From the NCBI GenBank assembly GCA_021292105.1, contig CM037874.1:24974583-25038582 (forward strand): a stretch of DNA of 64,000 nucleotides, written 5' to 3'. The notes under the pieces were generated by a model, which ran no database searches, was not told where the DNA came from, and worked only from the letters and a program-made list of their open reading frames with translations. Positions 12,427 through 28,000 of the stretch are shown here, one piece after another; position 1 is the stretch's first letter; the number at the start of each line of letters is the position of its first letter. A program made the position numbers and the translations under genes. Source of the stretch: Anadara kagoshimensis (lineage: Eukaryota; Mollusca; Bivalvia; Arcoida; Arcidae).

Positions 12427-12656
12427 AGCCCTGTTCACATGCACTGATTTACTCATGGGGTGCAAATTTTGCATATATGCAAAATCTGCATCCAGGTGTA
12501 AATTTGAGCACGTGAACGCAATTGCATATATGCAAAAGTACACATGTGCAAATATACATAAAGTGTAAATTTGCACCTACTCAGACCAGATGCAAATTTA
12601 CTTTTGCATATGTGTATATTTACTCCTAGTGAATTTTTCGTCATGTGAACGGGGCT
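12427..12656. mobile_element. MITE with AGCCCNGTTCACATG ends
   Basis: Inverted ends are AGCCCTGTTCACATG and CATGTGAACGGGGCT. The interior is built from repeated GCATATATGCAAAA and GCAAATTTAC motifs on both strands. No clear target duplication was found. It lies about 260 bases past the PRPF19 stop, perhaps in its 3' UTR. A 107-codon - strand frame here is low-complexity sequence from these motifs. Confidence 0.65.
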
Positions 12657-12916
12657 ATGACAGTTACACTGTATTTTATCATGTTTATATACCAGTAACA
12701 TAGTTAACATAGTAAGATATCTAGTTCCTCTTCTAAAGGACTTTACACACAAGTTTAAATGTTTATCTAGCATCAATATTACTCAAATATACAGAAATAC
12801 CTCACATTTGTATCATTGAAAATATAGAGTTCTCGTATCAATTTTCAACACTCATAATAATTTTAAAATTATTTCAACTCCATTCTGCTTCAGAATTCAG
12901 AAACCACAGTAGACAA

Positions 12917-13061
12917 TTATGGTAAACCAAAGAACTTGACAGACCGATCCATACTTCCGGAAGCAATAAATGTAGCATTGTGTCCAAATCTGACTCCTGT
13001 TGCCATAGCAGTATGGTCGTTGAATACCACTAAATCCTGCCACTGCTTGCACAAATATATT
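12917..13061 (-). CDS. PRPF19: PRPF19 exon 17 (last WD40 blade, stop)
   Basis: [40 protein letters not shown], then VKFFGLP and TAA (12917-12919). It closes the propeller. Confidence 0.97.
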
Positions 13062-16000
13062 CTGAAATACAAATGATGAATAATGGTTACTTTAAATGTT
13101 AAAAACTTGCCATAATCTAAGAAAAATTACTGTACAGACAAGTCCAATGTTGTGGCTTTCTCTGTATGATTGAAAAATATTTCAAATCGATTTTAAGTGT
13201 ATAATTAACAGCCAGTCCAAAAGTCAGAGACTGGTAACTTTTGGGAAGGACTGGATACTTTTTCAATTGCCTCCTTTATACATGTACATGTAGTACAACA
13301 GAAAATGTTGAAATTACAAAAGTATCAAAACAAGGACTGATGGAGAATTTTCACTTATTTTGAAAACTGTATTTGTTCACTGAAGGTTTAAACATTAACA
13401 TCAGAATATTTTTATAAAGTTCATTTTCACATTTAATTTAAAGACAAGTTGTTAGACTTGAAAGCAGAGTTGTAAGGAAATGAATACACATACTGTTAAA
13501 TACATTTGCTTCTTAAATCAATTTCCTTTTAGAACCAGGTTCAGAATCTTGTAAGACTTTTAATAAAGCCATGCAGTATGTGTACATATATTCTTTCTCC
13601 AATGATTTTATGAATATTTTAATCTACAAATTAAGATTTTTACCTCAAATACTTGAGAGATTAAATACAAGGTTTTTCTATAATTGTAATTCTCACCTGA
13701 CATCAGATCCACCCACAGCTAAATATGTACCACTCTGGTCAAAACATAATGACCGAACCTGTAAAAAGAACCATTAAAGTTATGTAGTGTCATAGTAAAA
13801 GTAATGATTTGAATCACATCAACAGTATTCAATCTAGGATTATTCAAAGGGTTGCCATTTTCAAAATTTTTCCACTAAAACACTATAACATCAATATTTT
13901 TACATGCTTGTTATGTTACAAATGGTCCACTAAGGTCTTAACAATGGGGTCAATTGGCAAAATAAGGGATCAATGGCCCCATGGCCAATTATTTTTGTCT
14001 CCATAGCAACCTGCAGTAAAGTTCAGTAGAACATGATCTATTTAGTTTGTAGAGATAATTGACAGGCCAAGCATGATGGTACAAAACTGCTGTTAAGATA
14101 CCATTTTCTTTCTTTTTAAGTAATTATCAATTTTAATAATCTCACCTCATATTTGTCATCTAAGGTCAATGTTTTAAAATTTTTCAATTTTCTCAAATCC
14201 CACAATTTAACAACTGAATCTTCTGCTGATGTTGCTAAGTAATAACCTATAAATATAAGGAAATATAATACATGAATTTGATCTGATCTGAATTTAAAAA
14301 TTTCTCACACCTAGCTTACTACATTACTCATACTTGGGTGTCAAATTAAGACTAATATGCTTAAGGTTTCAGCAAAACAATTTTTTTTCAATACAATTAT
14401 TCCTTCAAATTTTGTCAGACAATTGAAACTTGACTCAATATTCATAATAATTATGCACTGCTAAATGATAAGTTATAGTTTTAATGGTCAGACAGACAGA
14501 TTGATGTCAATGCCATAACATAATACACCTCACAGTTGAAATGCATTTTGCAAAAGATTAATAAATACAGCATGAGAAATGTCAAGACAAAATTCACCTG
14601 GGGCCAGTTGCAAAAAGCATAACTAAAGTAAATTATTAATTATACCATAATTGTGGCATTATCTGGTCTTTTACATGTTTTAGTTATGATTTAATTCATG
14701 ATTAACTTAAATAAAGCTTTATGCCGCTGGGGCCTGAAGTCTACTAAGTCAGACACCACTTATATCAATACTTACCGTTTTCTGAGAAAGCTATACTTGT
14801 GATAGGGCCCTGATGTCCCGGGAAGTTAGCAACATTTGCTCGTTCTTTCAAATCCCAAATTTTTATCATAGAGTCTTCTGTTCCAGTACCAAAGATCAAA
14901 CCATCAGGATGGAACTGTGCACAAGTTAAAGCTGTTAAAAATAAATTCATAAAACTGTCTAAATTCACTGATCGGAACTGTTTGATATCAACAAAACACA
15001 AGACATTTAATTTACAATTTGTATGATTTAAGGGAATGCGGAGCCAATAAAACGGTATTTGCGATAGTATAACCACCGATATACGTCTGCAAATCGAAAA
15101 TTACAAAACAGTTATCCCTATTCTAATTCAAAACATACTTTAAAGGGAAAAGCAAGGATAAATAAGTCGGGGTTTTCCAAATCCATTTGAAATGGTTGTG
15201 ACAGATCACACGGACCATCTCCCACAGTAATTGGACATCTCTGACTTTTATATCTAATTCTATGCAAAAATAAAGGGCATTCCGGATGAGACATGATCAC
15301 TTACGGACATTGAATTGATGATGTCATAATCATATTACGTAAGAATGTCAGCAAAATTTAATGACGTCATATTCCGAAGGCACGGATGGTGGCATGAAAA
15401 CTGAATATTTGCTTAAAAATCGCCTTTTTGCATGTAAGTAAAAAAATACTACACCACAGGAAAATATTCATCCTCGTCTGAGATATCTTTGTAAGTTTTC
15501 ATTCATCCAACAAGATGGTTCGGTACCGAATATGCACGTGCAAGTACCCGGAAAATTTGAAGCAGTATATTGTGATTTTACTGTCGGAATTTGCGACAGT
15601 ATATCGGCGATTATACTGTCGCAAATTTTTGACATCAGCCAATGATAATGGGCATTACAAACAGAATGAATTAGAATTCATGACTGTCGACAGCTTTTTC
15701 TATACCTGTTAACAATATTCAGAATAACTATGAAGATTACTAGGTTTCCACAAATATTTAATACATCAGATTCCAGATTTCCAAACTCTGTGAAAATATA
15801 CACCTTATTAAAAGTTTTTTTTTTTTTTTTAAATTTGGTAAACTAGGTTACTTTTTGAAAGATTTTTCTTTCCTCAGAAATTAGTTGCCATCGGCTATTT
15901 TGGCTACCAGGAATGAAAACAAAGGTTATTGCTGAATAAACATACAAACATCTCATGAACTTTAATCTCTTTTTCATATACCTAGTTCTCTTGAAAAAAA

Positions 16001-19000
16001 GAGGAAAAAGTACATAATTTTTTCCAAAGTTTTTCTTTTTTCGCTGTCGGGAATTCAATATCCAAAATGTTCAGTCTGCCATCATAGAATAATTTTTTTA
16101 ACATTAAAACTCACTTCTTGAATCAAAATTACTTAATATTTTTTACATTCAGCATAGATTACACACTTACCATGTTGAGACGACTGATCAGCTACTTTAG
16201 TCAATACTCTGCCTTGCCGTAGATCTGAAAATGCCCAGTGCTGAAAAAATATAAAACACAAAAACTAGTATAACTTAAATAAACTAAACTTAGGAGTAGA
16301 ATATAAGTAGGTAAATATAATTGTTTACAACAATTTTTTTTTCTTTTTACATTTTGGTTTCAAAACAAGAACCACATACATGAAAATCAAACACAAACAT
16401 ACCAGACCATGTCAAAATTATAATCCCAAAAGCAAAGTGAAAATTCTGAAAACTGTTATATTAAGTAAAACATATTTATATTTATGTAGACCTACTGCTA
16501 GCTATCTGTGACTTTTTTTTACCCCTAAATGAGTTTTATGCCATTCTTTAACAGAAGAGAATCAAGTTGAAAATAGCCAAGATTCACCTGAAGTCAACAT
16601 TAACATTCCATTCCATAGATTAGGGGTTAAATGGTGTTTTATGCCATGTCAAGATTACGTCAATCATACAACAGTTGTCCCCTCAGAAAAGGAACAGAAA
16701 ACCAAGATACCTAAAAAAACTACCATCTAATCCACAGGGTGGTAACTCTTACCGTATCTGTAGATGAACTTAAAAGATAATCCCCTGTAGCGTGCAGAGA
16801 AATTCCTGTCACAGGAGCGTCATGAGCACGGATAATTTGAGCACACTGTGCTGTCTGAACTCCCCAAACTCTTATAGTACTGTCTGGTGATGCTGTAAAC
16901 ACTAGTTCCTGAAACAGAATTAAAACTTTGTTATTCAGGGGAAAATGTGAACATCAATTACAAATTCTGCTTTTTAGAAGTCAAAATTGGTTGGAAATAT
17001 GTTTGATTATAGTAGTAAAGAAAATGCTACATCAGTACAAACTAACCATTAATTTGTCTAATAAGTTCTATTAATATGTATTTACTGGTGTGAACTAATG
17101 AATAGTTGCCAATTCAAATAAATAAAAATAGTTGCCAATTCAACTAAATAAAAATAGTTGCCAATTCAACTAAATAAAAAGAACATAAATTTTCAGTATC
17201 TTATTGATATAGCTGAAGTGAAAGAACCTTAAAAAGTAGCCAGGGCAGCAAAAGGAGCCTCCCGAGTTGTTGGTAGGGGTATCATTACCAAATTTACAAG
17301 AACATTTAAAACAAGAGCATGAAATCACTAACTCTGTTAGAAAGTGTCAGTCATCTACAGCTGACAGTAACAGTAGTACCAAGAGGTGAAATATATTATT
17401 ATCCTGACATGTGTTAATTATAGATGATGACTGTGCAGGTGTCTAGTTGGCAGATCATCTGATGGCCTATTTCCCTCTCAAAAAATATTGTTCAGGTGTG
17501 AGGCTACCAAATTGTTAAGCAAAACATCATCTTCAAAATACATCCTTAAATGCATGAATATCATGAAAACTAACAAATTTATTCAGATTCAAAATTTGAA
17601 AGATTTATATGGAGAAAAATGTTGACACTAATACTGTTACATATTATACCAGTTTCAATTTTACAGCACTAGACAGCCATTTTGGAATAAAATTCCACAT
17701 CAGCAATGCTTAAACCAAAATAATGAAACAAAAACTTTTTTCCAAGATGTCAAAAAGGAACCCAAAGTATCAAAATGTATTTTACCAAATTTAACTTAGG
17801 AAATACTTTTCATAAGGGAGTATACCTTAGTTTTTGAAGAATTTCAAATTTTAACTAGCAGCAAATTTAGACAATGAGAAACTGTGACAAGAGAAGATAG
17901 GCACTGAATATAATTCTTCTACTGACTTTGGACTGACACTGGTCATATATATGATGGCGTGGTATTCATTTAGAATTTAGACAATAGCATATTTCTGACA
18001 ATAATTCACAATTATTGCCTACTGTGATATCCTTAGGACAACAGTTTAGTACATGATAATTACCTCATCAGGATGATATATAACACTTGTAACTTTCTTT
18101 GTATGTCCCTTTAATATAGCCATAACTTGTTCTGTGTCTTTATTAAATACAACTGCATTCTTATCATTACCTCCTGCAAAAGCAAACAGATGGATTATTA
18201 CAATATTGGAAACAATGTCAACAAGCAAATTCAGTGAATTAGATTCCAATGCCAGCAGGTTCTTCTTTTTTGTGATTTACACTTATGTTCAAAGAGAAAA
18301 ATGAGCAAACCAACTCAAGTTAACAATATGTGCATCTCCTATCTATGTTGATACTTTGCAACAAGTTTTGTGAAATAGTGCTTCATAGTTTTGGAGAATT
18401 AGCGCAGACAAGAATTTAGGACAGACAGAAGGACAGAAACTAGAGTTCAATATCCCTTTCTTTCTCTGAAAGGCTGGAGATAAAAACTGATGCTGGTCAA
18501 AGTTTGAGAAAAGATTGAGATTTTAAAAACCTCCAATTCAGTTCCAACTAAAGGGGAAACAAAGTAATGGTGTTTAAGACTCCAGTCTAGATTTTTTCAC
18601 AAATATTGAGGCAGTCATTTCTAGGATGATGGAGGAAACTGGAGTACCCTTAGAAAACTACCGTGTTTGTCTAGCAAACTGACAATTTTTTCAAACAATA
18701 TCATCTACCCAAGTGTTGGAGTTGGACTTTGCATAATATAAGCAAAGATTTTTTTCAGTACAAGAGTGACAAAGTATACATGCACAGTTTAAATTAATCT
18801 GTAAAGAATGTATCATAAAATGCATTGGAAAAAATTCAATATGTAATTACAGGGATTAAAGATAGATCATATAGGTAGGAACAAATTAAAGTCATATAAT
18901 GTAACACTGATGATTAGACATGTTATCAAGGAGAGGAAATGAGTGCCTACAACACCACCAACTTTTGGCATGCAAATGACAAACTTTCTTGTATTAGGAT

Positions 19001-22000
19001 CTGACAGAGTGGGTTCAAACCTAGGTGGTTACAGATGGCAGCCATGAGTTGCACGTGCTCACTCTAGACCACTCAGTCACCAAGGTCCCTGTTATAAACA
19101 GAAGTAACTTAATCAGTAAACAATGAACTACAAACCTGTAACAATCTTTGCTGTGTCTCTAATACAGATATCAAGTGCCAAAATACCAGGAACACTAGCA
19201 CTGTGTAAACCCTGAAACAAGATATAAAAAAATTAAGAAATGAAATACTGTTTCACTGCAATAGCTGCTAATTGTTAAGCTTTCATCTTAATATTCTATA
19301 TATTTTTTTAAATGAATGATGAACAAATTACAGTTAAAATTAAATACCAATACATTCATTTAATAGTAAGTCTATGATGTAGATTTACATGTATGTCTGC
19401 TTATTGATAACTGAACCCATCTGCATGGAAAACAATTCTCTTGGAATTTTTTAATTTTGGGGGGAAAATAAAATATTTGCAAAAATATATTTTTCATAAT
19501 GAAACTCTATGTTAGCTGACAAACACTCTGACAGAAAAATGATGTTTTTAACAATTTATGTTTGACGATTTTCAGTCTGTAATGATATGATCAGTGTTAA
19601 ACATGTATGATAATTTCAGGATGACAGTGTAATATGTATACATACTGTATGTGAAGCCAGCTGTCTATAACTTTTGATATCCTCTACATTAGCTAAACCT
19701 TCTGGTACTGTTTTACCTCTCTGCAATAAATAATAGTCAAATTTATTTCATATATCTGTAGAATGGATTTTCCCACAGGTGTATAATTTACACCAGAGGA
19801 CAATGAATGCTGCAGATAGCTTTATATATTATAAAGGTTGTCCCTTAAACTTAAGTTGTACATTACACTTCAGGTAATCACACTAAACATTCAAATAGTA
19901 ACATGTATGTTCTAATAATTTTGATAGACCAGAACCATAGCCAACAAGGTGTTAAGAGAACACTATGCCCCCATAATGGTGAACATCAGTTAATTCCATA
20001 CATAGAGTTCAACTGGGTTGAAAAATAAAGTGGGGTGGTTTGGTCATTCAATAGATCTAAAACCACATCACTGGAAATTTTCTCCAGTGCTTGTCTGAAA
20101 TCAGGAATTTTATAATCAGTGTTCCATATATTTATTTGTAATTCACCTACACGTACATACATTTATCTAACATTAGACTAGTTTTTCTGTCTGTATTTGA
20201 TGAAATACAGGTTTTATCGAACACGCGTGATACAGAATCTTGTATCACCACACTAGCGGTAAAGTACACATGCACTTCTCATTGTGACGTCATTGGGGAA
20301 TCTCCGATTTGTCAAATGTAAACAATGACGCCATTACTACAAAACATGTCATAACATAGTTCAGTGGTTTTCTGTAGTAAAATGTATTTTTTTCACATAA
20401 AGTATTGGCTTTTTATTATCTTAATGACCTAATAGGAAATGTTAGATAAAAATATCATATACACAGTGTGTATGTACAACCCTTCGTATCAGGTCTTGTC
20501 CTTTTTTCGTAGCTGTATCACTACTCCTCGCGCTTGCATGACTCACTAAGATGAACGAATTTCTTTTTGCAAACTTACAGTCTTTGATTAAACTACAGTA
20601 ATCTATGCTTCAATTAATATTAAGCCACCGACAAAGTTCGGAGAAATTACAAGAAATGGTCTTAAATAGTCTTTATAATTATTATAAGACTTAGAAAAGC
20701 TCTGTATTGCCAACAGATTGTTTATTGTTCAGACACATTTTTGAGTAAAATATTCAACTATCCAGGGCTCAAAATAAGGGCGAAGTTGGGCGATATCTTC
20801 GCCCTGTTTCAAAAAACTTCGCCCTAAACTGTCCCAAAAGCGAAGTTCTAGTCGCCCTAAGTTTTGACAAGTTTATTTAACCCCTCAAGGCGCCTCTGTA
20901 TACGACATGCATACAAAGGTAAACACAGGTAACTCCCGATATATCCAGGTGTTTTAATCCGATAATTAGCTTAACTTGAGACCATCCATGCATGTCATGG
21001 ATTCATCAACCTGTAGACCGATGTAATTGAATGCCATCTTGAAGAAGAACCTCAAATATTTGCTATAAAAAACGTCTGTACGAGTATGGAAATGAGGGAG
21101 GGGGGTGTATTGAACAAAATAATAGATCGTTTTTTTTGTATGAAAATTTAATAAAATGACAGACCTTCTCAGAATGTTGCCTACTCACAAAGAAATCCAT
21201 AAATAAAAGCATTTTCCGATTGAATGATTTAAAATGAGTAAAATCATCTCTAGAAATTTGGAGTCAGGCTCATGACATACATGTGCTTTTAAACAAGGGG
21301 GATAACTCAATCAGAAAATAAAAGTGCACATAGGGGGCCTAGATTTATTCTTTTTTTTTTTTTTAAATTTTTTATGTAAATAATCATTGTATTCTTAAAA
21401 TTAATTATTAAAAGAAATTGTACATGTACTTCACATTTACATTGTAATATTTAGACAGTGTTAGTGATGTGAAAATGTAATATTATTAGGACATGTTTTA
21501 TATATCAATGTGTTTTGATTTAATAAAAGAGCCTTTAAATTACAATAAACATAAGAACAATATTTTTTGTTAAATTATTATCAGTATGGCGGCACTAAGC
21601 TTGTACATATATAGTTCTACACACTGCAAAAAAAAAAAAAAAAAAAAAAAGAAAAAAAGAAAAAGTAAAATAGGCCTAATTAGATCTTAGAAGAATTTTA
21701 CATCTTGGTTTCTTTTAATTAGATAATTAATATAACATTTATGTAATATGCAAGTCCTAAATAGGGATGCTCCCATTTATAAAGACAAACAGCTTGGAGC
21801 ACGCGTGGCAGCGTATTATATTTAGCGGCGGAAAAACTTCTCCCTGTTTTGAAAAACTTCTCCCTCATCTTGGCTGAGGGAGAAGTCACTTCTCCCTATT
21901 TCAAAATCTAATTTGAGCCCTGCTATCTAGAGTCACTAAAAAATGCTTTATCAAGTATCCAAGACCGACTGGTGTAAAGCTAAACAAAACTATACAGGAA

Positions 22001-25000
22001 ATACACATACCTTCTTTCTTTCTGCTGTCAATAATGTGGCTTTGTCTTGTAACTAAAAATAAAACAAGAAAACATTAAACATGTTAATTTTTTCCCCTTC
22101 AAAACTACACATTATGAGGCGAAAATTACTACTTTTTGATAGAAATTCTGTTTCATCAAATATTATCAAACATGTGTACATAATTCATTTAAATTTGCAT
22201 TTTATTTATTTTCTTTCCAGTTTTGGAAGTTCTTATTTAGTTTGAAAGAACACACATGTTCATGTAGTTTTAATCATAAAATAAACAATATGGGGAACAC
22301 ATTTGCAATGTGAATCCAATAGTCACAGTGCTGTAACTCAAAATAGAACGAAGTTAAGTTGTTTTGAGCCAAAATTCTTAAACTTATTTCAAGGCAGTCA
22401 GTTTTGGCATGGTGGAAGAAACCAGAGTGCCCCAACCTACTGCAAATGTTCTAATCTGAATCTGAACATAGGCGGTGATAGGCCCTTTGATCTTAAACCA
22501 AAGCTTTAAACAACTAAGCCACTAAGACCCAATAACGGCAATGCTGCAAACAAAATCAGCATTATCAGAGCAATGATAATTTTATTACAATGGTTTGGAC
22601 AATTTCATTAACAGCGATGATTCTTACTTTTTGTAATACTTCTTCACTCATGCCTGCTTCTTCCATTGGTTGTGCTGCCTCTGGACCAGCTTCTGCACCA
22701 TACACCTGAAAATAATTACAATTTAAAATCTGAAACAAGCATATTCAGTGAACTACCTCACCAGTAGGTTAATTTTGTGATTTGCACTTATGTTCAATAA
22801 CATTTCAGTCAAAGGGCATTAACTCCAAAGAAAATAAGCAAACCATCTGAACATCTACTATCAATTTTGATGCTTTGGACAAAGTTTTATAAAATAGTGG
22901 TTTATAATTTCAGAGAGTATCCCTATAAAAGTGTCTGGATGAACAGAAGGACAGATTGAGCTTTCAATCTAAAATTTCTTGTTTCTTCAAAAGCCAGGGA
23001 TTAAAAATGTTACTATAACATTTTTAACCATACCAACTATTTAACCTTTAAGACATGAATACTGATTTTTGTAAGAGTTAAAACTGCATTAAAACATTGG
23101 ATAAACGGTAATGAAGAGCTTAAATTTTAGGACCATCTTCTTATTGCTGCTTAACATCAATGTTAGTTGTTAATAGAGTTAAGTAATGGTGATTAACATC
23201 AAAGTCAAGAATATTTCACTTATATTGAGTTGTTATTAGACAGCATAAAACATTCTCTCTTATCTTCATGTGATATGTGTTAACATTCCTCGGGGAAGAC
23301 TTCCTTTTGTACCCCAAAACATTAAACTCAATGTAAAACTATTGAAATAATTTTTCATACAAATATTTAAATGGGATTGTTTCCATCAATTTTAGGCTTT
23401 TTGGGTTAAGATTAAAATTTTAGTTAAGGGTACAAATGAAAGTCCTTCCAGTCCTTATAGTAAAAATAAATCTTTATTTCATTTTATTCAAAATTTCAAT
23501 GTAACAAACATACTGGCTGTGGTGCTGGTGCAGCATATCCACCAGGTGCAATTCCAGCTTGTGGTTTAAGAGTAGCCAAAGCTGAAAAAGAAATTTATCT
23601 GCTATGAAAGAAACAAAGTAATACTGAAGCATGTGTTAGTCTTATTCATGATAGAATATGCAAGACCGAAGAAATCTCTTTTCATTTTTTTTAAACTACA
23701 CATTACTACTGAGGCAAAAGCTCACAATCAAGTTAGCTGACAACTAAAGAAAAGAAACATTCTTTAAATACTGTCAGTAGTTTATAAATAAAGTATGCTT
23801 TCTGTTACGATCTTTAACTGCAAAGTGTAAGATACAAAAATATCACAGGTATAAGTGATATAAAACCAATGTCTTTTATTGTTTTAATAAGTTTACACAT
23901 TTTCGTTAATTATAGAAACATTCTTATATACATGTATATTGTTACAAAACACTTACCTTCTCTGGCAGCTGTGACTTCTTTTGTTAGACGAGCAATTACA
24001 CGACAGGCAGCATCGTGCTGGTACAAAGCGTGAGACAATTCTGTAAGTAAAGTATTCAGACTGGAATTCAGTACATACATTAAACATATTTATATGTAAG
24101 TATGAAAATGCTTATGAAATCAAAATTCAATCCATATCTGTAAGTATTCTTGGGTAGTAACCTGATTACCGTAATCCTTCTATATATTCGGACCCTCTAT
24201 GTTTTCGGACACCCCAATTTTGAAATTTCAATAATTTTCAAATTTCCTCTAATTTCGGACGGCATTTTTTTGCCTCCAAATCCGGACGCGATTTTGTTGG
24301 AATTCACCCGTAACAAGCAATACATATTGCTTATAATTAATACTGAATAAAAACAAGAAGAAATGTTGTTGTTTCGTTGTTAATTTACATTAAAATTTGT
24401 TATTTTTATGTGTTTGTTGCGTTGTGTATTTGCGTGATGAAGTCATGATTGTAACTTTGAGGACAAGTATTTTACGATGTATTTACGTTTTTAATGTAAG
24501 CTGAATATAGCCATACCTGTATTAAGTGTTTTAATATTCTTTGAAAGTGAAAGTTGATTGAAATTAAAAATCGTGGGTAACACTGTGGTACAGCGTACAC
24601 GGGATATTAAAGCATAAAGTGAGCAAAACAGCCAGTGTAAACAACACCAGCGTGAGTCGAAAGCCGATTTTTGACTTATTTGTTCATTTTATCATGTGAT
24701 TGTGTATTGGGGCATCAATCGGACACATAAACGTTTCTATTGAAATAGTTAACTGCATATGATACACTGTTTAAACTTTGAAACAAATTGATAAAGCGCA
24801 AGTGCTCACCTGTGATTTTGGCGTCGCCGGGAGTTTCTGTTCAATATTTCAATTTTCACTTCTTAATTAAAAATTCTGAAGCGTACAATTTCTCTAGGAT
24901 GTTAAGAACTACATGTCGACCAAATTTCAGCTCAATGTATTGCGAAATAAAGGAGCAGGAGACGTTGAAAGATTGACGGGGTGTACTGGGAATTGATTCT

Positions 25001-28000
25001 CATCATTGTTTTAGTGTACTGGGAATTGCAAAATTACGGTTACCGGGAATCGTGTATAACATTATTTTCAAGTCCGAATTTTTAAAGAAATTGGGGATTG
25101 CGAATGTATGATACAGTTTGTATGCATGGTGCATACAATAATAAATAAGTTTCACGGTGCAAGTTAACATTAGGTGTTCATAGAAAAGGCTCTAACCTTG
25201 ATTTCAAAGTTGAACTAGGTAGATTGCCAATATTAAGAGACATAAAGTGATTCAATAGTTTCATAAAAATGTTTAACACTTAAGGATATCCAAACTAATA
25301 TGGTATCTACACTAGGAAAATATGACCTTCAAATTTAAAAGTAAAAATGTGGGTCGTGGGATTTAAACGCAACAGAAAGGCCCTTGTTCTAGAAGGTCTG
25401 TCATTGATGTAACCCCCAAAAAGGTCAATAAAGTTTATGATATTGTTACGACAGACAAGCGAGTTACAGAATGGTATGTAGCCAGTTGGCATTTCACAGG
25501 AAATACATGTATTACATTTAATTCTGACAGAAAATCTTGCAATGAGAAATGCTTTCAGTTGGGTACCAACTTACCAAGGCATCTGACAATTGGTCAGAAG
25601 CACATCAAGTGCACTTTGTTGTGTGCTTTTTCATAGATTAGTTACTATGGATGAAACGTGGATTCATCATTTAACCCCAGTGGCCAAAGTTTACACTTGA
25701 TCACCCTGAAAAAAGACCAATACTGTTACATCAGCTGGAGAGGGTATGACCTCGGCTTCCAGTGATGCTGATCATAATCTGGTGGTAGGTTATCTCCAAA
25801 GGGACAAACAATCAATGACACATACTATTCATCACTTATTGATGCAGTTACGGAAAATTATTAAATTCAAAAATTGGGGAAAGCTCAGAAAGATGTGCTG
25901 TTCACCAAAAGTAGCCTATTTAAATCAGACAATCTTAAGAAAAGTTAGTGAAACTGCAGCCAGTTGGTGCTTGGTATATGTGTAATACCTTATTTTCATT
26001 ATTATTAGAACTTGTTCTTGTCTATATAATGATTAAAAATTGCCGACTCAAGGTAAAATATATCACGTTTTTAACAGCATCACTTATGAGTGGCCGGAAT
26101 TGTGCACCGCTATCAGTATTGCATTTATATAGAACATACAGGCTTCAATACACAAGCTGTTCTTATTTAGAGGTGGTCTTTACGTTAATGTCACTAGACT
26201 CGAAAAAGACAATATAGCATTATAAAACATGTATGTAGAATGTGTAGAGTTTTTTATATCTCATTTTACGAGGGACCATTCTATCCCATTTCCGATTGAG
26301 AGGCCGCGGTTGCCTAATGAATAAGACACCAGTCTACAAATCCAGGGTCTCTCACCGCTGTGTGTTCGAGTCCACTCAGACCACATGTGGGAAAGTGATT
26401 TTTCCTTGCCGCTGGCCTTTACTGGTTTACTTGTGATCAGTATAATGTGCCTGGGGAGTGGTACGCTTGTCTGTGGCATACTGACTCTGTGAGCTAGCAC
26501 GTTAAAGTCGCCATGAGTGGGCCCTAGTACAAAGCAGCCATAAAACACACTCGCTTCACATGCATACACGAACTTGTTCATAGATTAATAAAATTAATAG
26601 TTCTCGTCGCGAATAGCTGGAAAATTGATGCGACGTTAACCAACCAACCAACCCATTTCCGATTGTCCGACACGGTCATTATTTTTGTGCCTTGTTTCAA
26701 TACATGTTTTATACCCGGATACAAAATTACACGCGTATCGAGGTGTCAGTATAGTTTTAGGCACTTTTTTGCAGAGCGTAACGGAATACATATTTTTGAG
26801 TTGCACATCCGATATTAAGGAATTAAAAAATGTATATAATATTTTACCAAGTGCATTATTTCTGAAATGCTATGGTTATTCACGTAGTAATATGATAAAC
26901 TAACAGGCCTAAAATGGCAGTGTCTAAAAACTGGAAATTTTGAATACATGTACATGAAATTTGAGCTTTCACCGTGGATTTGCAGAAAATTGAATCGGTT
27001 GACATTAGGATTTTTTCTATATTATTTGATAAAACTATATTTGCTTTCTGACACATGAATTAAAAAAAATCTATCGAGCGGATTTTTGACAATCAAAGCA
27101 TCAGTATACGGCGCCTTGTTGAAGCGTTTATGTCAAAAGATTCTAAAGACTGTATACGAGATTTTGGTACAATAATATGAGCCAGACAATAAAGACAGAG
27201 TCGTCAGTGGATGGGGCCTGGGTCCCCTAGGTCAAAGAAGGTTAAGAAGCATAGTCTACTGGTAAGGTGATGGCCACAATATTTTGAGACGCAAAAGGTG
27301 TTATTGTGTGTGACTTTTAACCAAAGAGAAGTACAATGATAACTGGAGTGTACTATATGCAAACTTGCTAGACCACCCGAGAACTGATATCCGTGAAACC
27401 ACCACAAAAGGACAACGCAAGAGTACACAGTTGCAAAGTTACAATGAAGGCTGTGGGGCGAAATACCACATTCTGCCTAGCTCATAGCGACTTCTTTTCC
27501 CAAAATTGAAAAATGATACCAGAGGACGTCATTTCAGGTCTGACCAAGAAGTCGTGAAGACAGTCGAGTGTGTCAATGGAAATGACCCTGTCTTTTTTCA
27601 GTTCTGGGGTGATGGACAAGTGCATAACACTAGAGGGCACTGAATTACATTGACAAGAAGAGGTGGATCTAATCTGGAAAAAAGGTTAAGCTGGTTTCTT
27701 ATTGATTCGCCGTCGTAAATAAAAATTCAAAATAAACACATGACAAAAAATGAAAAAATGTGATATATTGTTAACACTTTTTATTTATAAATCAGTTTCA
27801 AGACGTATACTCTCGTCACATTTGTGGATCTGTTTTACACCAGATACCTTCTTCCGACGACTGTCACATTTTGACCTTTGATATAAATAAGTCATATTTT
27901 AGCTGGTCGATTCGATCTAATGACATTGGGTTATACAATATTTTAAAAGATTTCTCAAATTGCAATCTTCATTTTCCTGCTCAGTTCCAAACTACAAAGT

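Noticed and set aside
12453..12776. 107-codon - strand frame rich in Cys, Tyr and Met
   Set aside because: It overlaps a MITE built of TGCATAT and GCAAAT motifs and has no domain.
24788..24976. Conserved small protein, because the same frame appears at 28279-28599
   Set aside because: Both are arms of one inverted repeat; frame conservation follows from DNA identity of the arms, and the ends of the frames differ.
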